In this document: piece after piece, positions 32,851 through 43,190 of the stretch
Layout of the letters: every line of letters starts with the position of its first letter
Numbering within the stretch: position 1 is the stretch's first letter
Assembly (NCBI RefSeq): GCF_002878395.1
Contig: NC_061114.1
Coordinates: 168,924,883-168,988,882 of the forward strand
Reading direction: 5' to 3'
DNA from: Capsicum annuum
Lineage: Eukaryota; Streptophyta; Magnoliopsida; Solanales; Solanaceae
DNA length: 64,000 nucleotides
Program-made: the position numbers and the translations under genes
Notes under the pieces: generated by a model
Database searches by the model: none
What the model was told of the DNA's origin: nothing
What the model saw: only the letters and a program-made list of their open reading frames with translations

Positions 32851-35335
32851 TTGTTGTCTTGTCCCCTATTACAAAAGTCTTACAAAACTAGTTTTTCTTC
32901 TTTTTTGTATATAGAATAATTACCTATTTACCCCTCTATATTTCACATATTTCTATACAATTTCATAATTATTTATCCTTCAACTTCTATTTTTCTTTAT
33001 TTTTTATTTTGCTTTGATTTTTATTTTTTTAATTTTTTTCTCAACGATTCCTTTTTTCCTCTTTTCTTCTTTCAACTTCTATTTTTATTTTTATTATTTT
33101 TTATTTTTTATTTTACTTTCATTTTTTATTTTTTATTTTATTCTTTTTAGTTTTTCTTAACCTATATTTTTTTCACCTTTTCTCCTCTCAGCTTCTAATT
33201 TTCTTTTAATTTTTTCTCTTTTTATTTTTCTTTAGTTGTTATTTTTTTATTTTGCTCAACCTTTATTTTTATTTTTTATTTTTTTATCCTCTCAACTTCT
33301 ATATTTTTTTTTAAAAATATTTTATTTGCTACTTTTATTATTTTACGTTTCTTTTCTTTTCTTCGATTCATTTCAAACAATAAGTTACGCCCCATGGGCA
33401 AGAGTTAACACTACCACATTGTATCTTAATTTATGATATGTTTTATTAAGCTTACCTTAGAGACAAGACTTAGAACTTTCAAACAACAAGTTACGTTCCA
33501 TGGACAAGATTTGATACTATCACATTTGTGTTTTGATTTATGAGATATTCCATAACTCTTACCTTAAAGGCAAGACTTAGTTTAAGGACTTTCACACAAG
33601 AGGTTATGCCCCACGGATAAGAGTTGACATTATCACGTTTTGTCTTGATTTATGAGATGTTTTACAAATCTTGCCTTAAAGGGATGACTTATCCCAAGGT
33701 TTTTCAAATAATAAGTTACGTACATTGGGCAAGAGTCAACAGTACCACATTATATGTTTTACTTATGAATGCTCTATAGCCATTGTCTTAGAGACAAGAC
33801 TTATCCCAAGGATCATCAAAAAATAAGTTATGCCCCATGGACAATAGTTGATACTACCACATTGGGTATTTATTTATGAGATCCACTATAACTTTTCTTT
33901 TAAGGCAAGACTTAGACCAAGCACTTTCAAGGAACAAGTTGCGTCCCATGGGCAAGAGTTGACGTTATCAAATTGTGTTTTGATTTATGAGATATTCTAT
34001 AACTCTTGTCTTATAGGTAAGACTCAACCCAAGAACTTTCAAACAACAAGGTACGCCTCATGGTGACGAGTTGACACTATCACACCGTCTCTTAATTTAT
34101 GAGATGTTTTATAAATCAAGGACTTTCAAACAACAAGTTATCCCTCATGGGTAAGAGTTGACACTACCACATTATGTCTTAACTCTTGATTTATGAGATG
34201 TTCTATAATTCTTGTCTTAGAGGCACGACATAGTCCAAGGACTTCCAAACAACAAATTATGCTCCATGAGTAAGAGTTGAAACTACCACATCGTGTCTTG
34301 ATTTTTGAGATATTCTATAACTCTTGCCTTAGAGACAAGACTTAGCTCACAAGGTACGCCCTATGGGTTAGAGTTAACAGTATCATATTCTGTCTTGATT
34401 TATGAGATGTTTTATAAATCAAGGACTTTCAAACAACAAGTTATGCCTCATAGGTAAGAGTTGACAATACCACATTATGTCTTGATTTTATGAAATACTC
34501 TATAACTCTTATCTTAGAGGCACGAATAGTCCAAGGACTTTTAAACAACAAGTTATACCTCATGGGCAAGAATTAACACTAAAGCATCGTATCTTGATCT
34601 ATGATATATTCTATAACTTTTGTCTTAGAGCAAGACTTATCCCAAAAAACTTTCAAACAATAAGTCATGCCCTTAAATTTACTTTGATGTCAAGGAAAGA
34701 AGCTTTCTTTGCGGACTATCCAACTTTCTATTTATTAGCAAAATATATAGAAGTAGATGAAAAAGGAAGAAAAAGAAAAAAAAGAGAAGAAAAAAACAAA
34801 GGTTAAGAAAAAAGAGAAGAATAAAATATATAAAAAAAAAAAAAGACTGAGAAAAATAAAATGAGAAGAAAAAAATAAAGTTTGAGAACAATGAAAAAAG
34901 AAAATAAAAAAATGAGAAATGGTTAAAAAAAGGTTGAGACAAATGAATTAAAAAAAAAAAAGATAGATAAAGAAATAAAAATGAGAAATGACAAAAAAAA
35001 ATTGAGATAAATGAATTAAAAAAGTGAAAAAAGAGAAATGAAGAAATAAGTAATGTTTGAGGAGAAAAAAAAAGAAAAAAAGAGAAAAGTAGTAGAAAAA
35101 TAAAAGTTGAGACAAATGAATTAAAACAAGAAAAATAAAAAATAAAATAAAAATAGAAGCTGCGAGACATATGAGCATGAAAAGTTTAAAAAATATTTGA
35201 GTTGTATTGGAACAAAAATGTACTTGTATTATACATAAACAGGAAGTAAGACTAATTTTTAACGCCTTTTATTATGGGGGACAAAAAAATCAAAGACATC
35301 CATTACAAGGGTCATTCCATGTAATTTCCTGTATC
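32851..35335. mobile_element. Inverted-repeat element filled by tandem array
   Basis: The left end (TTGTCTTGTCCCCTATTAC at about 32855, then a T/C-rich tract to 33370) is mirrored by the right end (A/G-rich tract 34740-35200, then gggggacaaaaaaatc ending near 35310). Similarity includes the outermost 60-70 bp and repeated cttctattttt blocks with their complements. Between the arms lies the tandem array at 33380-34680. No ORF is credible. A long-TIR DNA transposon is likely; its superfamily and exact ends are uncertain. Confidence 0.5.
33380..34680 (+). repeat. Tandem array, ~12 units of 85-119 bp
   Basis: Each unit contains 'gccccatgggcaagagttgac', 'tatcacattgtgtcttgatt', 'tatgagatgttctataac', a short palindrome 'cttgccttagaggcaag' and 'ccaaggactttcaaacaaca', with variations. 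Anchors fall at about 33395, 33499, 33609, 33724, 33832, 33944, 34056, 34143, 34262, 34358, 34445 and 34556. Two short units (near 34056 and 34358) lack the palindrome block. The same repeat occurs in reverse orientation at 58490-59335. Confidence 0.85.
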
Positions 35336-35974
35336 GAAACATTTCATAAAATTAATCCATCAATTATAACAAGCAGGTAACATCGTTGCTTGTTGATCTT
35401 AAAATGCTTGCTCGTCCTGCAGAGATTTTTCATAGAACGTGGGAAGATTATCTTAAAAATTAGCTAGTTACTATCATTTTTATTATATACTTTTTTTTTG
35501 CATCGATGATATTCGTAACTAATTTGACTAATTGTAATAGTTGATACTTGTTTTATTAACAGTTTATTAAAATATTGTGTTTTGGTTTTTGCAAAATGCA
35601 TTCTGTAGTTCATTATCAAAATAATAATTTTGTGCCAAATTTATATGTATTTTTAATAATTTTTAAAACTTATAAGTATAGTATCATATTTCATAAGCAC
35701 TTTTTTTTTTTTGTAAAGGAGTAAAATATTTTGGCAAAAACTATGCATATGTTGAAATTTTTTAAGTAAAAGTTGAACTAAATTAGATTTGCCTAAAATA
35801 TTTAGAAATATACGAACAAACACGTAGCATATAATGTGGGCACACCAAATCATATCCCTATGCTTTTGCTGGCACCTACTTTCTTTAGTCCATACAACAT
35901 TGAGAAGTAGATCGATTCACCAAAAAGAGAGAGAGATAGAATATAGACGAAGGTAGGTTAGTCATTCTGAAAAC
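35336..35974 (+). promoter_or_regulatory. Promoter and 5' UTR of CCoAOMT-like gene
   Basis: This AT-rich region lies upstream of the O-methyltransferase start. A TATA-like tataat lies at about 35830-35835, roughly 145 bp before the ATG. An AC-like motif (cacctact, about 35873-35880) resembles MYB-bound elements of phenylpropanoid promoters, but a single imperfect hit is weak evidence. No ORF is present. The left border is set by the inverted-repeat element. Confidence 0.35.
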
Positions 35975-38317
35975 ATGGTGTGTGTTGGAGCTCCTAACTT
36001 TACTGCTGCTCTATTGGTTGTTTATAAAAGGCCATCATTGCGGTGTATTCTGCAACCGAAAAAGCACCTCGCATTTTCACCTAGGATGATGAATTTGCAA
36101 TCTAATGCTTCAGATGAGGTAGGTCTATCTTCATCCCTTGAAAATGGACAATTCGATACACTAAAGCTTCTGCTATACAAGGGGTTCCAAAATGACCGAA
36201 ACACAAGCCGGGTGTATTGCAGTCAACTGCATTTTTGCAAGAGACTGTTTTCACGGCTGAACCTATGACCTTCTAGTCGCGTGACAACAATTTTACAAAT
36301 TAGTTCAAGGCTCCTCTTCATTTCTTCATTTTTTTAGTCTAGTTAAAAAGGATATCTACTCTGCTCCTTTTTTTGGTTTGGAAACACACAACTCATTTTT
36401 GTTTCCTTTGATTTCTGAATCTGACATTGACATGGCCAATTTCATTAATATAATTTTTTGAAGTTAAAGGATTATATCTGTGCAGTGTTATAAAGAGGAC
36501 AAAAATGGACCAACCCTGAACTTTGCATACTTGACAGTTAACCAGCATCTTCAATTAAATTCTACTATATTCTGATAATGTTACCATATGATTAAAAATC
36601 TCACCTAGTCTGTTGTGTTTAGACATTTCGACTAACTTAGGTAACCTTTACCTAGTAAGTTTGGTGTGCCTCTTTGCTTGGTAGTTGATACTTGATTGAA
36701 TTTTCATTTGAAGGGATTCAATTCGTAGCTTAAACTTTGTAGGCGTGTTTTTTCCTCTTTGTTTTAAGGAACCATTTCTCAACAACCATTTTCAGAATAA
36801 TAATGTAATCTTGATTGTTACGCACTACTTCCACCATCCCAATTTATGTGATATCGTTTGACTTGCACAAAGTCTAAAAATGAACTGATGGACTTCTAAA
36901 ATATGTGGCTGTAAATGCTTTATTAAGGGCAGAAAGGGAATATTTCAAAAGTTATTTTATTTCAAATTACAGAAAGATTTACATATTTCTTGGAATAGAC
37001 TAATATGAAAAGTGTGCGCATAAATTGAGATGGAATGAGTAATAGTTTTCAACATTCTTTTGTTCTTACAGAAATCAGACACTCTTTTTCTTGTGCTTCT
37101 CTAGGGTCAGAATCTGGGCTAATTTGGTTAGTTGATAGCTTTATTAATATTTGCCAGGATGTAATCTTGAAAGAGTGCAGGGTGATGTATTTTTCTTCTA
37201 TTTTTTTGGAGCATTTATCCTTTCAACTTTTAAAAGTAGAGGTGATTTAGACCTTGGGGTCTATAGAATTTGAATTTGAGCTCATTCACATTGTCGATAC
37301 CAAGCTCAGACAAAGGAATAGGATTATTGAGGGTTAATTAAAACAAACTTTCTACTCATAAAGATAGGAGTAAGCTACGTATGTCTTATTTTTCCCAGAC
37401 CCTACTTGTGAGATTACTGGATATGCTATTGTGGTTGTTGGTCTATTTAGTTTTATACAAGCAATAACCAATTACTTAGGTCTTTTGCTTGATGTTTTGT
37501 CTTTTTTGATAATTTACAGGTTGAAGGTTCACCATGGGACCATAAAGGGTTATTGCAGAGCAAAGAATTATATCAGGTACTATTTTTTCTTCTTTCAAAT
37601 TCTTTTCCCCCTCTTATGATACTCTTTTGATCAATTTACTAAATATCCATTCTTTTATAACTGCACCAGTATGTCCTGGAGACTAGTGTTTACCCTCGAG
37701 AGCCAGCACTGCTCAAAGAGATCAGGGCAATAACAGAAAATCACCCTAATTTTTATATGGGTGCAACACCTGATTCTGGTCAACTGATAGCTATGCTGTT
37801 GAATTTGATGAACGCCAAAAACACTATTGAACTCGGAGTCTTCACTGGATATTCACTACTTCTCACTGCTCTTCAAATTCCTGATGATGGCAAGATCCTA
37901 GCAATTGACCCTGATCGACAGTCTTATGAAATGGGCTTGCCAGTCATTCAAAAAGCCGGGGTAGAGCATAAAATCGATTTCAAAAGCTCCCCCGCTTTAC
38001 CTGTTCTTGACAAACTTCTGGAAGACAAAAAAAACAAAGGTAGTTTCGATTTTGCATTTGTGGACGCAGATAAAACAAGTTATGGAATTTATCATGAGAG
38101 ACTAATGCAGCTGGTGAAAGTTGGAGGTCTGATAGTATATGATAACACACTCTGGTATGCAACACTTGTGATGCCAGAGGAAAGTGTTGACGAGTTGATG
38201 AGACCAGATAGAAGTTTCTTACTTGAGTTTAACAAATTCCTTGCTGCAGATACCCGCATTCAAATTTCTCAAGTTACGGTGGGAGATGGAATGACCATCT
38301 GCAGGCGACTTTTTTGA
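35975..38317 (+). CDS. CCoAOMT-like O-methyltransferase, 3 exons
   Basis: Exons are 35975-36118, 37520-37576 and 37670-38317, giving 282 aa. Both introns are GT-AG and phase 0: GAG|GTAGGT to ACAG|GTTGAA, and CAG|GTACTA to CCAG|TATGTC. The product is a class I, cation-dependent SAM O-methyltransferase (Methyltransf_3), which methylates a catechol hydroxyl such as that of caffeoyl-CoA or a related phenolic; the substrate cannot be told. Visible motifs: [11 protein letters not shown] (exon 2), ETSVYPREP, the SAM-binding ELGVFTGYS (about 121-129), metal-ligand Asp in VDADK (about 199) and Asp-Asn in YDNTLW (about 225-226), and the usual end [11 protein letters not shown]. Family members are commonly 230-250 aa. 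The extra N-terminus, rich in Arg/Ser/Leu and low in acids, could be a plastid or mitochondrial transit peptide; starting at Met38/39 gives the usual length. A Stowaway MITE lies in intron 1. No stop or frameshift was found. Confidence 0.88.
36828..37039. mobile_element. Stowaway-like MITE in intron 1
   Basis: Inverted ends CTTCCACCATCCCAATTTATG (from 36828) and CATAAATTGAGATGGAATGAG (to 37039) are flanked by TA on both sides (36826-36827 and 37040-37041), the Tc1/mariner target duplication. It is 212 bp with no ORF. It sits in the first intron of the O-methyltransferase gene, well away from both splice sites. Confidence 0.75.
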
Positions 38318-38504
38318 TGAAAACAGGTACAAGTCTTAGTTGAAATGTTAAAGTAAAAGAGGGCACTTTAAGAGGTCGTTTATGTACTTGGGTTATCCAA
38401 AAGCAAATACCCCCATATAATGCATACAAAAATAAATATACGAAATTACTTTTGCAAGAAGCGTTACTCTAAATAGGACTACTACTACACTTAGCTAGAG
38501 CTTT

Positions 38505-38735
38505 GGGAATTACTATATGGTCCTAGAGACCCATGTTATATTAGTCTACTATATGGTGCTGGAGACCCACATTATATCTTGTAATGACCTTGTTTAGTCT
38601 ACTATTTGGGAATTACTATATGGTCGTAGAAACCCATATTATATCTAGTAATGACCCTGTTTAGTCTACTATATGGTGCTGGAGACCCACATTATATCTT
38701 GTAATGACCTTGTTTAGTCTACTATCTTTACTCCA
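38505..38735 (+). repeat. Tandem duplication behind the CCoAOMT-like gene
   Basis: A unit of about 115 bp containing gaattactatatggt, gagacccacattatat and gaccttgtttagtctacta occurs twice, and each unit holds two diverged half-units. It starts about 190 bp after the stop, so it may lie in the 3' UTR or just beyond. Possible poly(A) signals (aataaa) occur near 38430. Confidence 0.7.
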
Positions 38736-39538
38736 ATTTGCAAAAAGATCATAGTATGGCTAGCGGCTACGAATTTGTCGTTTGCCTTGGTGGTCCTTCA
38801 TCTTACAACATCAAATTTCCAGATATTAATACTAGTATATTGATTTGTTTCAGAAGTCATGTAACTTGTCAAGCCTGTTAAATAAGGTTTATTAATAAAT
38901 CATGCATCTGTATAACTTTCTTTGGAAAAAGGCTCAAATATATGATTTAACTATTAAAAATGTTTTATATCACATCCATTAAAAGTTTAACTCATTTATG
39001 CTATCGCCATTAAATGTTTGGTTCATCTATGCCACTTTCGTTACAAAAAAGGTTCATTTGTGCTTTTTCTAACTGTGGTTTTGTAAAATCATTTTTATCT
39101 CATGACCTTTTAGTAGAAGTCCATATTTCTAAATTTCAATCAATCAAATTACTTAAAATTAAAATTAAAAATCGAAATCATTAAAGTAAAAACAACTTGA
39201 TTAAATCATTACCAAGTGTAAATAAACCATCTCATAATGCTCACAAAAATTAATGTGATTAAAAGCAAGTGCCTTCATAATCCAAACATATCGAATTGGC
39301 TACGTCCTAAGCAAAATGCTTCACATTTCTTGGAGAAGTCTTATGAAAGCCAAGTCTGTTTTTAATGAAATGTGGGTCATGGAAGATAGAAATTTGGGCT
39401 CAATTAGTGGTGTAATGGTGGTGAGCCAATTTGCCCATCAATCAACTTGATGTTGATATTGACCTTCTTGACATTTCGATCAAAGTTTCTGCCATGTTTG
39501 ACAAAATAAGATTTCTCTTTGTATCTCAATTTCTTGTT
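38736..39538. other. Intergenic, no clear feature
   Basis: AT-rich sequence without a credible ORF. The segment 38930-39070 (ggctcaaatata.. ttcatttgtgc) looks like the end of another solanaceous TIR element, but no partner end was found nearby. Confidence 0.4.
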
Positions 39539-41042
39539 GGCAAAATAGTTCAGTAGACCTTTGTACTTGATTTATTTTGTAAAGTGAATATTTCTACTTA
39601 ACAATTTGTCATCTGAACCCCTCAACTCAATATTGTAAGATCTTTGACTGTTGACCGGATCTATGTGGCACTAAAATAGGTGAGTAGGACGAAACGCGTG
39701 ACTGAACACGCTTGAGGTGCGAGTGAGAGTATTTTTTTTGATATTTTTACATTAAAATAATTTATTTTTTTTTAAAGGAACAAGCCAACCCCACCCCCTC
39801 CCACCCACCCCACAAACCACCATTGCAGCATTTCATCATCTGCGTCGAAAAAGAAAGGAAAAGCCAGCCTCTTCCTCTCCATCGAAGGTTCCGGCATCTC
39901 ATCATACTCCTCCGGCATCCTCGTCGAAAATTTCACCCCTAATAAAACTCCAAGTGCTTGTCTCTAACAAAATTCGGCTACTGCACAAACACCCACAATC
40001 GTCCTCCTCTCCCCTCCGCCCTCCCCCAACCCCACCCCACCCAGTGGCGGAGCCAGAATTTTCGTTAAGGGGGGTCAGAAGTAAACATACGAACTAATCG
40101 AAGTGAGTTCAACATCTACTGTATATACATAAAAAATAATTTTAACTATGTATATATAAATAGTAAAAAAATTTCGCCGAAAAAGGTTCGGATGAACCCG
40201 CTTGGCCAAATATAGCTCCGCCCCTGACCCCACCCCACCCCATAAACCACCAGTGCAGCCTTAAAAGCTCTCATAATCATCCTTCCTTCCCCTCTCCAAT
40301 TGCGATGCCATTAAAGATCCCCACCCCCAAACTCCTCAATCGTCCTCCTCCATTGCAATTGTCACCACTAAACCAAACAATTCAATAAAATATCCTTACA
40401 AAAACACTCACAATACATATACACACATCACTCGCATACGCTGGAGAGAGGAGATCCTCTCCATCATCATACACACACCTATTTACACACACCCACACAC
40501 TAATACAGAAAAGATACACGACACGCATACATAGAAAATGAAAAGACAAAGAGATGGGAGAAAGAGTGAAAAACGGAGACAACTGAAACACAGGAAAGGG
40601 GAGGAGGTTGGTTCTTGATGGAGGTTTACGGCGAGTTCTTGCCGGAAGTCTTTCTCTCATCGTTCCTCTGTGTTTTTTGTGTTTCGGTTTTAAAAATGAA
40701 AAAATAAAAAATGAAAAAGGTGAATTTTAAATGAATTTTTTTTTTAAAGGGTGAATTAAAAATGAAAAATTTAAAGAGTTGATTTTTTCTAATTTACTTT
40801 CTCAATTTAAATTTATTTAATATTTAATTTTTTATGTGGTATTTTAAAAATGATGTGGAATTTAATGTAATATTTAAAAATGACGTGGAAGCTGACGTGG
40901 GGAGATTGTGTTACACACACCAAAATAGAGTTTAAAATATTATTTTTTTAATGGGTTCAAGGGTCCAGATGACAAACATATAAGTAGGAATATCCACATT
41001 ATAAAACAGATATAGTACAAGCGTCCATCGAATCATTTTGGC
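39539..41042. mobile_element. MULE-like TIR element with nested MITE
   Basis: About 90 bp at the left (GGCAAAATAG.., tttgtcatctgaaccc) is the inverted match of the right end (gggtccagatgacaaa.., CATTTTGGC to 41042). The flanks are tttcttgtt (39530-39538) and tttcttaat (41043-41051), a 9-bp target duplication with two mismatches. The interior is C-rich on the left and carries a hAT MITE at 40042-40226. No transposase is present. The ORF on the minus strand at 40382-40660 is not credible. Confidence 0.65.
40042..40226. mobile_element. hAT-type MITE, exact 8-bp TSD
   Basis: The ends are CAGTGGCGGAGC and GCTCCGCCCCTG, inverted with one difference, flanked by ACCCCACC on both sides (40034-40041 and 40227-40234). 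Length is 185 bp. This is a widespread solanaceous MITE type. The target lies in a local CCCCACC repeat, but the match is exact to 8 bp. Confidence 0.88.
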
Positions 41043-41585
41043 TTTCTTAATTCATCTTAAATAAATACTGTATTATTTTCTCTTTGTACTTTGATCATGT
41101 TATCTTGAAAGATAAATTATGTGGACCGAAAAATGTAATGAAAAAATAAACTGTATATTGACATACGATATTGCGTGCGATGACGAAACCATCCCAAACA
41201 TCAGCACATGACTAATATATGAAAAAGTCTCATTCCTGAAAGTTAAATGATATACTAATGTTATATAACTCGTGAGACATGATTAACTCGTCCTAAACTA
41301 ATCAGTCTCTCAAAATTATTATTGGAGATTGCAGATATTTGTTGAATGTCAATAATTTTTCTATTTGACACATTTGGAGAGAAACAATTTAATATGCCAA
41401 TTTTTTGATAAATGAAGGACACAAACCTGTTGAAGATTTGATAATATGGAGAGATACATTCAAGGGTGTGAGATTTCTTCTCTGAAAAGGCTTAAACGGT
41501 ATTAATTTTAAAAGAAAGTAAATCTTTTATTTGTTTTTTATTGTAAAAACAAAGTTAATTAGATTAGATAATTAGACATTGAATT
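41043..41585. other. Intergenic, no clear feature
   Basis: AT-rich sequence with no ORF or terminal repeat recognised. It ends at the target duplication of the copia element (gaatt, 41581-41585). Confidence 0.5.
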
Positions 41586-41936
41586 TGTTATGATTCGGTC
41601 AGAGTAAGCAAAAGAAAATAAGAACAACACACAGATTTATGTGAAAACTCTTGCGGGAAAAACCACGGACAGAGGCAAACGAAGTTTCACTATAATGGAG
41701 GTAGAGTACAATGTGGAGAAGACTGAATTTTTTGAATGACCAAAACAACCCACTAAATGTACTTATATAATATGTGCATACAAATAAATTCTAGGCCCAA
41801 AAACATAAAGGTCCATATCGGGCCTGTTGGCCCGATCTCTACGCTACCACTACAAACCCATTGAAAATCACCAACATGGGTCGCACCGTGAAATTTTCTG
41901 GGTCGGATCAACAAAATTCGGGTCACAATTTTAACA
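41586..41936 (-). repeat. 3' LTR of copia element
   Basis: TGTTA/TAACA termini, 351 bp. On the minus strand it is preceded by the polypurine tract AAGGTGGAGA at 41937-41947. It matches the 5' LTR and the LTR at 544-907. Confidence 0.88.
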
Positions 41937-42028
41937 ATCTCCACCTTGACACGAATTCTAGTTCAGAACTCAAATTCATTTCAAGACAAACTCTCCACCT
42001 TTTCCACAAAAGCCCCTAAGGGCACATC

Positions 42029-43190
42029 TTAACAGCTAACACTAACAAGGTCCAAGCAATGCTCAAACTTGGTACTTGGTAGTGTCTTGGTCATCATATC
42101 AGCAGGATTATCATGAGTATTAATCTTGCTCACCACAATATCACCACGAGCAATAATTTCACGCATAAAATGATACAACACATCAATGTGCTTTGTCCTC
42201 TCGTGAAACATCTGATCTTTCGTAAGGAAGATAGCACTCTGACTGTCGCAAAAAATCGTAGTAATCTGTAAGTCTTTGCTAAGTTCACTGAACAAACCCT
42301 TCAACCAAAGAGCTTCCTTGAAAGCCCTGTAATAGCCATATACTCTGCCTCAATAGTTGACAAAGTAACCTTAGTCTGTAAGGTAGCTTTCCAACTAATA
42401 GCACAACCACTAATGATGAAAACATAGCCTGTAAGGGACCTCCTTTTATCATGATCTTCTGCAAAATCAGAATCAATATACCTGATTACTCCATCTCTAT
42501 TTCACCCAAACTGCAGACAAACATCAGTAGATCCATGCAAGTATCTGAAAATCCACTGAACTGCTTTCTAATGTTCTTTGCTAGGATTTGCCATGTATCT
42601 GCTAACTGTACTGACGGCATAAGATAAATCTGGTCGGGAACACACCATCGCATATATAAGAGACCCGATGGCACTAGAGTATGGAACTCGAGACATATAG
42701 TCACACTCATCATCTGTCTTTGGAGATAAAATGGCTGAGAGTTTGAAGTGAGCTGCCAATGAAGTACTAAGAGGCTTGGCATTTTGCATATTGAACCTGT
42801 GAAACTCTTTTTCAATATATCTTTCTGACTCAAGTATAACTTATAATTCTTTCTATACCTCAGAATCTCTATGCCAAGAATCTTCTTTGCTGCTCCTAGA
42901 TCCTTCATATCAAACTCCTTACTGAGTTGGGCTTTGACTTTTACTATCTCTCTCATATCCTTTGCTGCAATCAACATATTATCAACATACAAGAAAAGAT
43001 ACACGAATACACCATCACTTACCCCTTAAAGTAGACACAACTATCATAACTACTCATTCGAAACATATGAGAGGTCATAAAAGAGTCAAACCTCTTATAC
43101 CACTGCCTGAGAGACTGTTTTAAGCCATAAAGAGATTTTTTCAGCAAGCATACACAGTCCTTTCCTGAGACTACAAAACCCTCTGGTTAC
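42029..43190 (-). pseudogene. Copia RT (3' half) and RNase H
   Basis: RT continues from 43190: KDCVCLLKKSLYGLKQSLRQWYKRF, then YLFLYVDNMLIAAKDM (about 42950-43004), where the catalytic YVDD is YVDN, a loss of one catalytic Asp. Next come KDLGAAKKILGIEI and the tether. RNase H starts near 42480 and ends at the stop at 42029 ([36 protein letters not shown]). Frameshifts near 42790 and 42300 and stops near 43186 and 43025 break it. Confidence 0.85.

Noticed and set aside
33380..34680. Regularly spaced repeats that could be mistaken for a CRISPR array
   Set aside because: The units are contiguous and 85-119 bp long with no unique spacers, in a plant nuclear context.
34679..35170. Minus-strand ORF of 163 codons, almost all Phe/Leu/Ser/Tyr
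   Set aside because: It is the translation of the purine-rich low-complexity arm of the inverted-repeat element. No domain, and composition explains the open frame.
36022..36204. Minus-strand ORF over exon 1 of the CCoAOMT-like gene
   Set aside because: Antisense shadow of the coding exon, without any domain.
36119..36268. Continuation of the exon 1 frame to a stop at 36268 as a separate 97-aa protein
   Set aside because: A GT donor at 36119 joins in phase to exon 2 and yields the expected methyltransferase, so the continuation is intron.
40382..40660. Minus-strand ORF of 92 codons inside the MULE-like element
   Set aside because: Low-complexity region, no similarity to a known domain, and inside a non-autonomous transposon.
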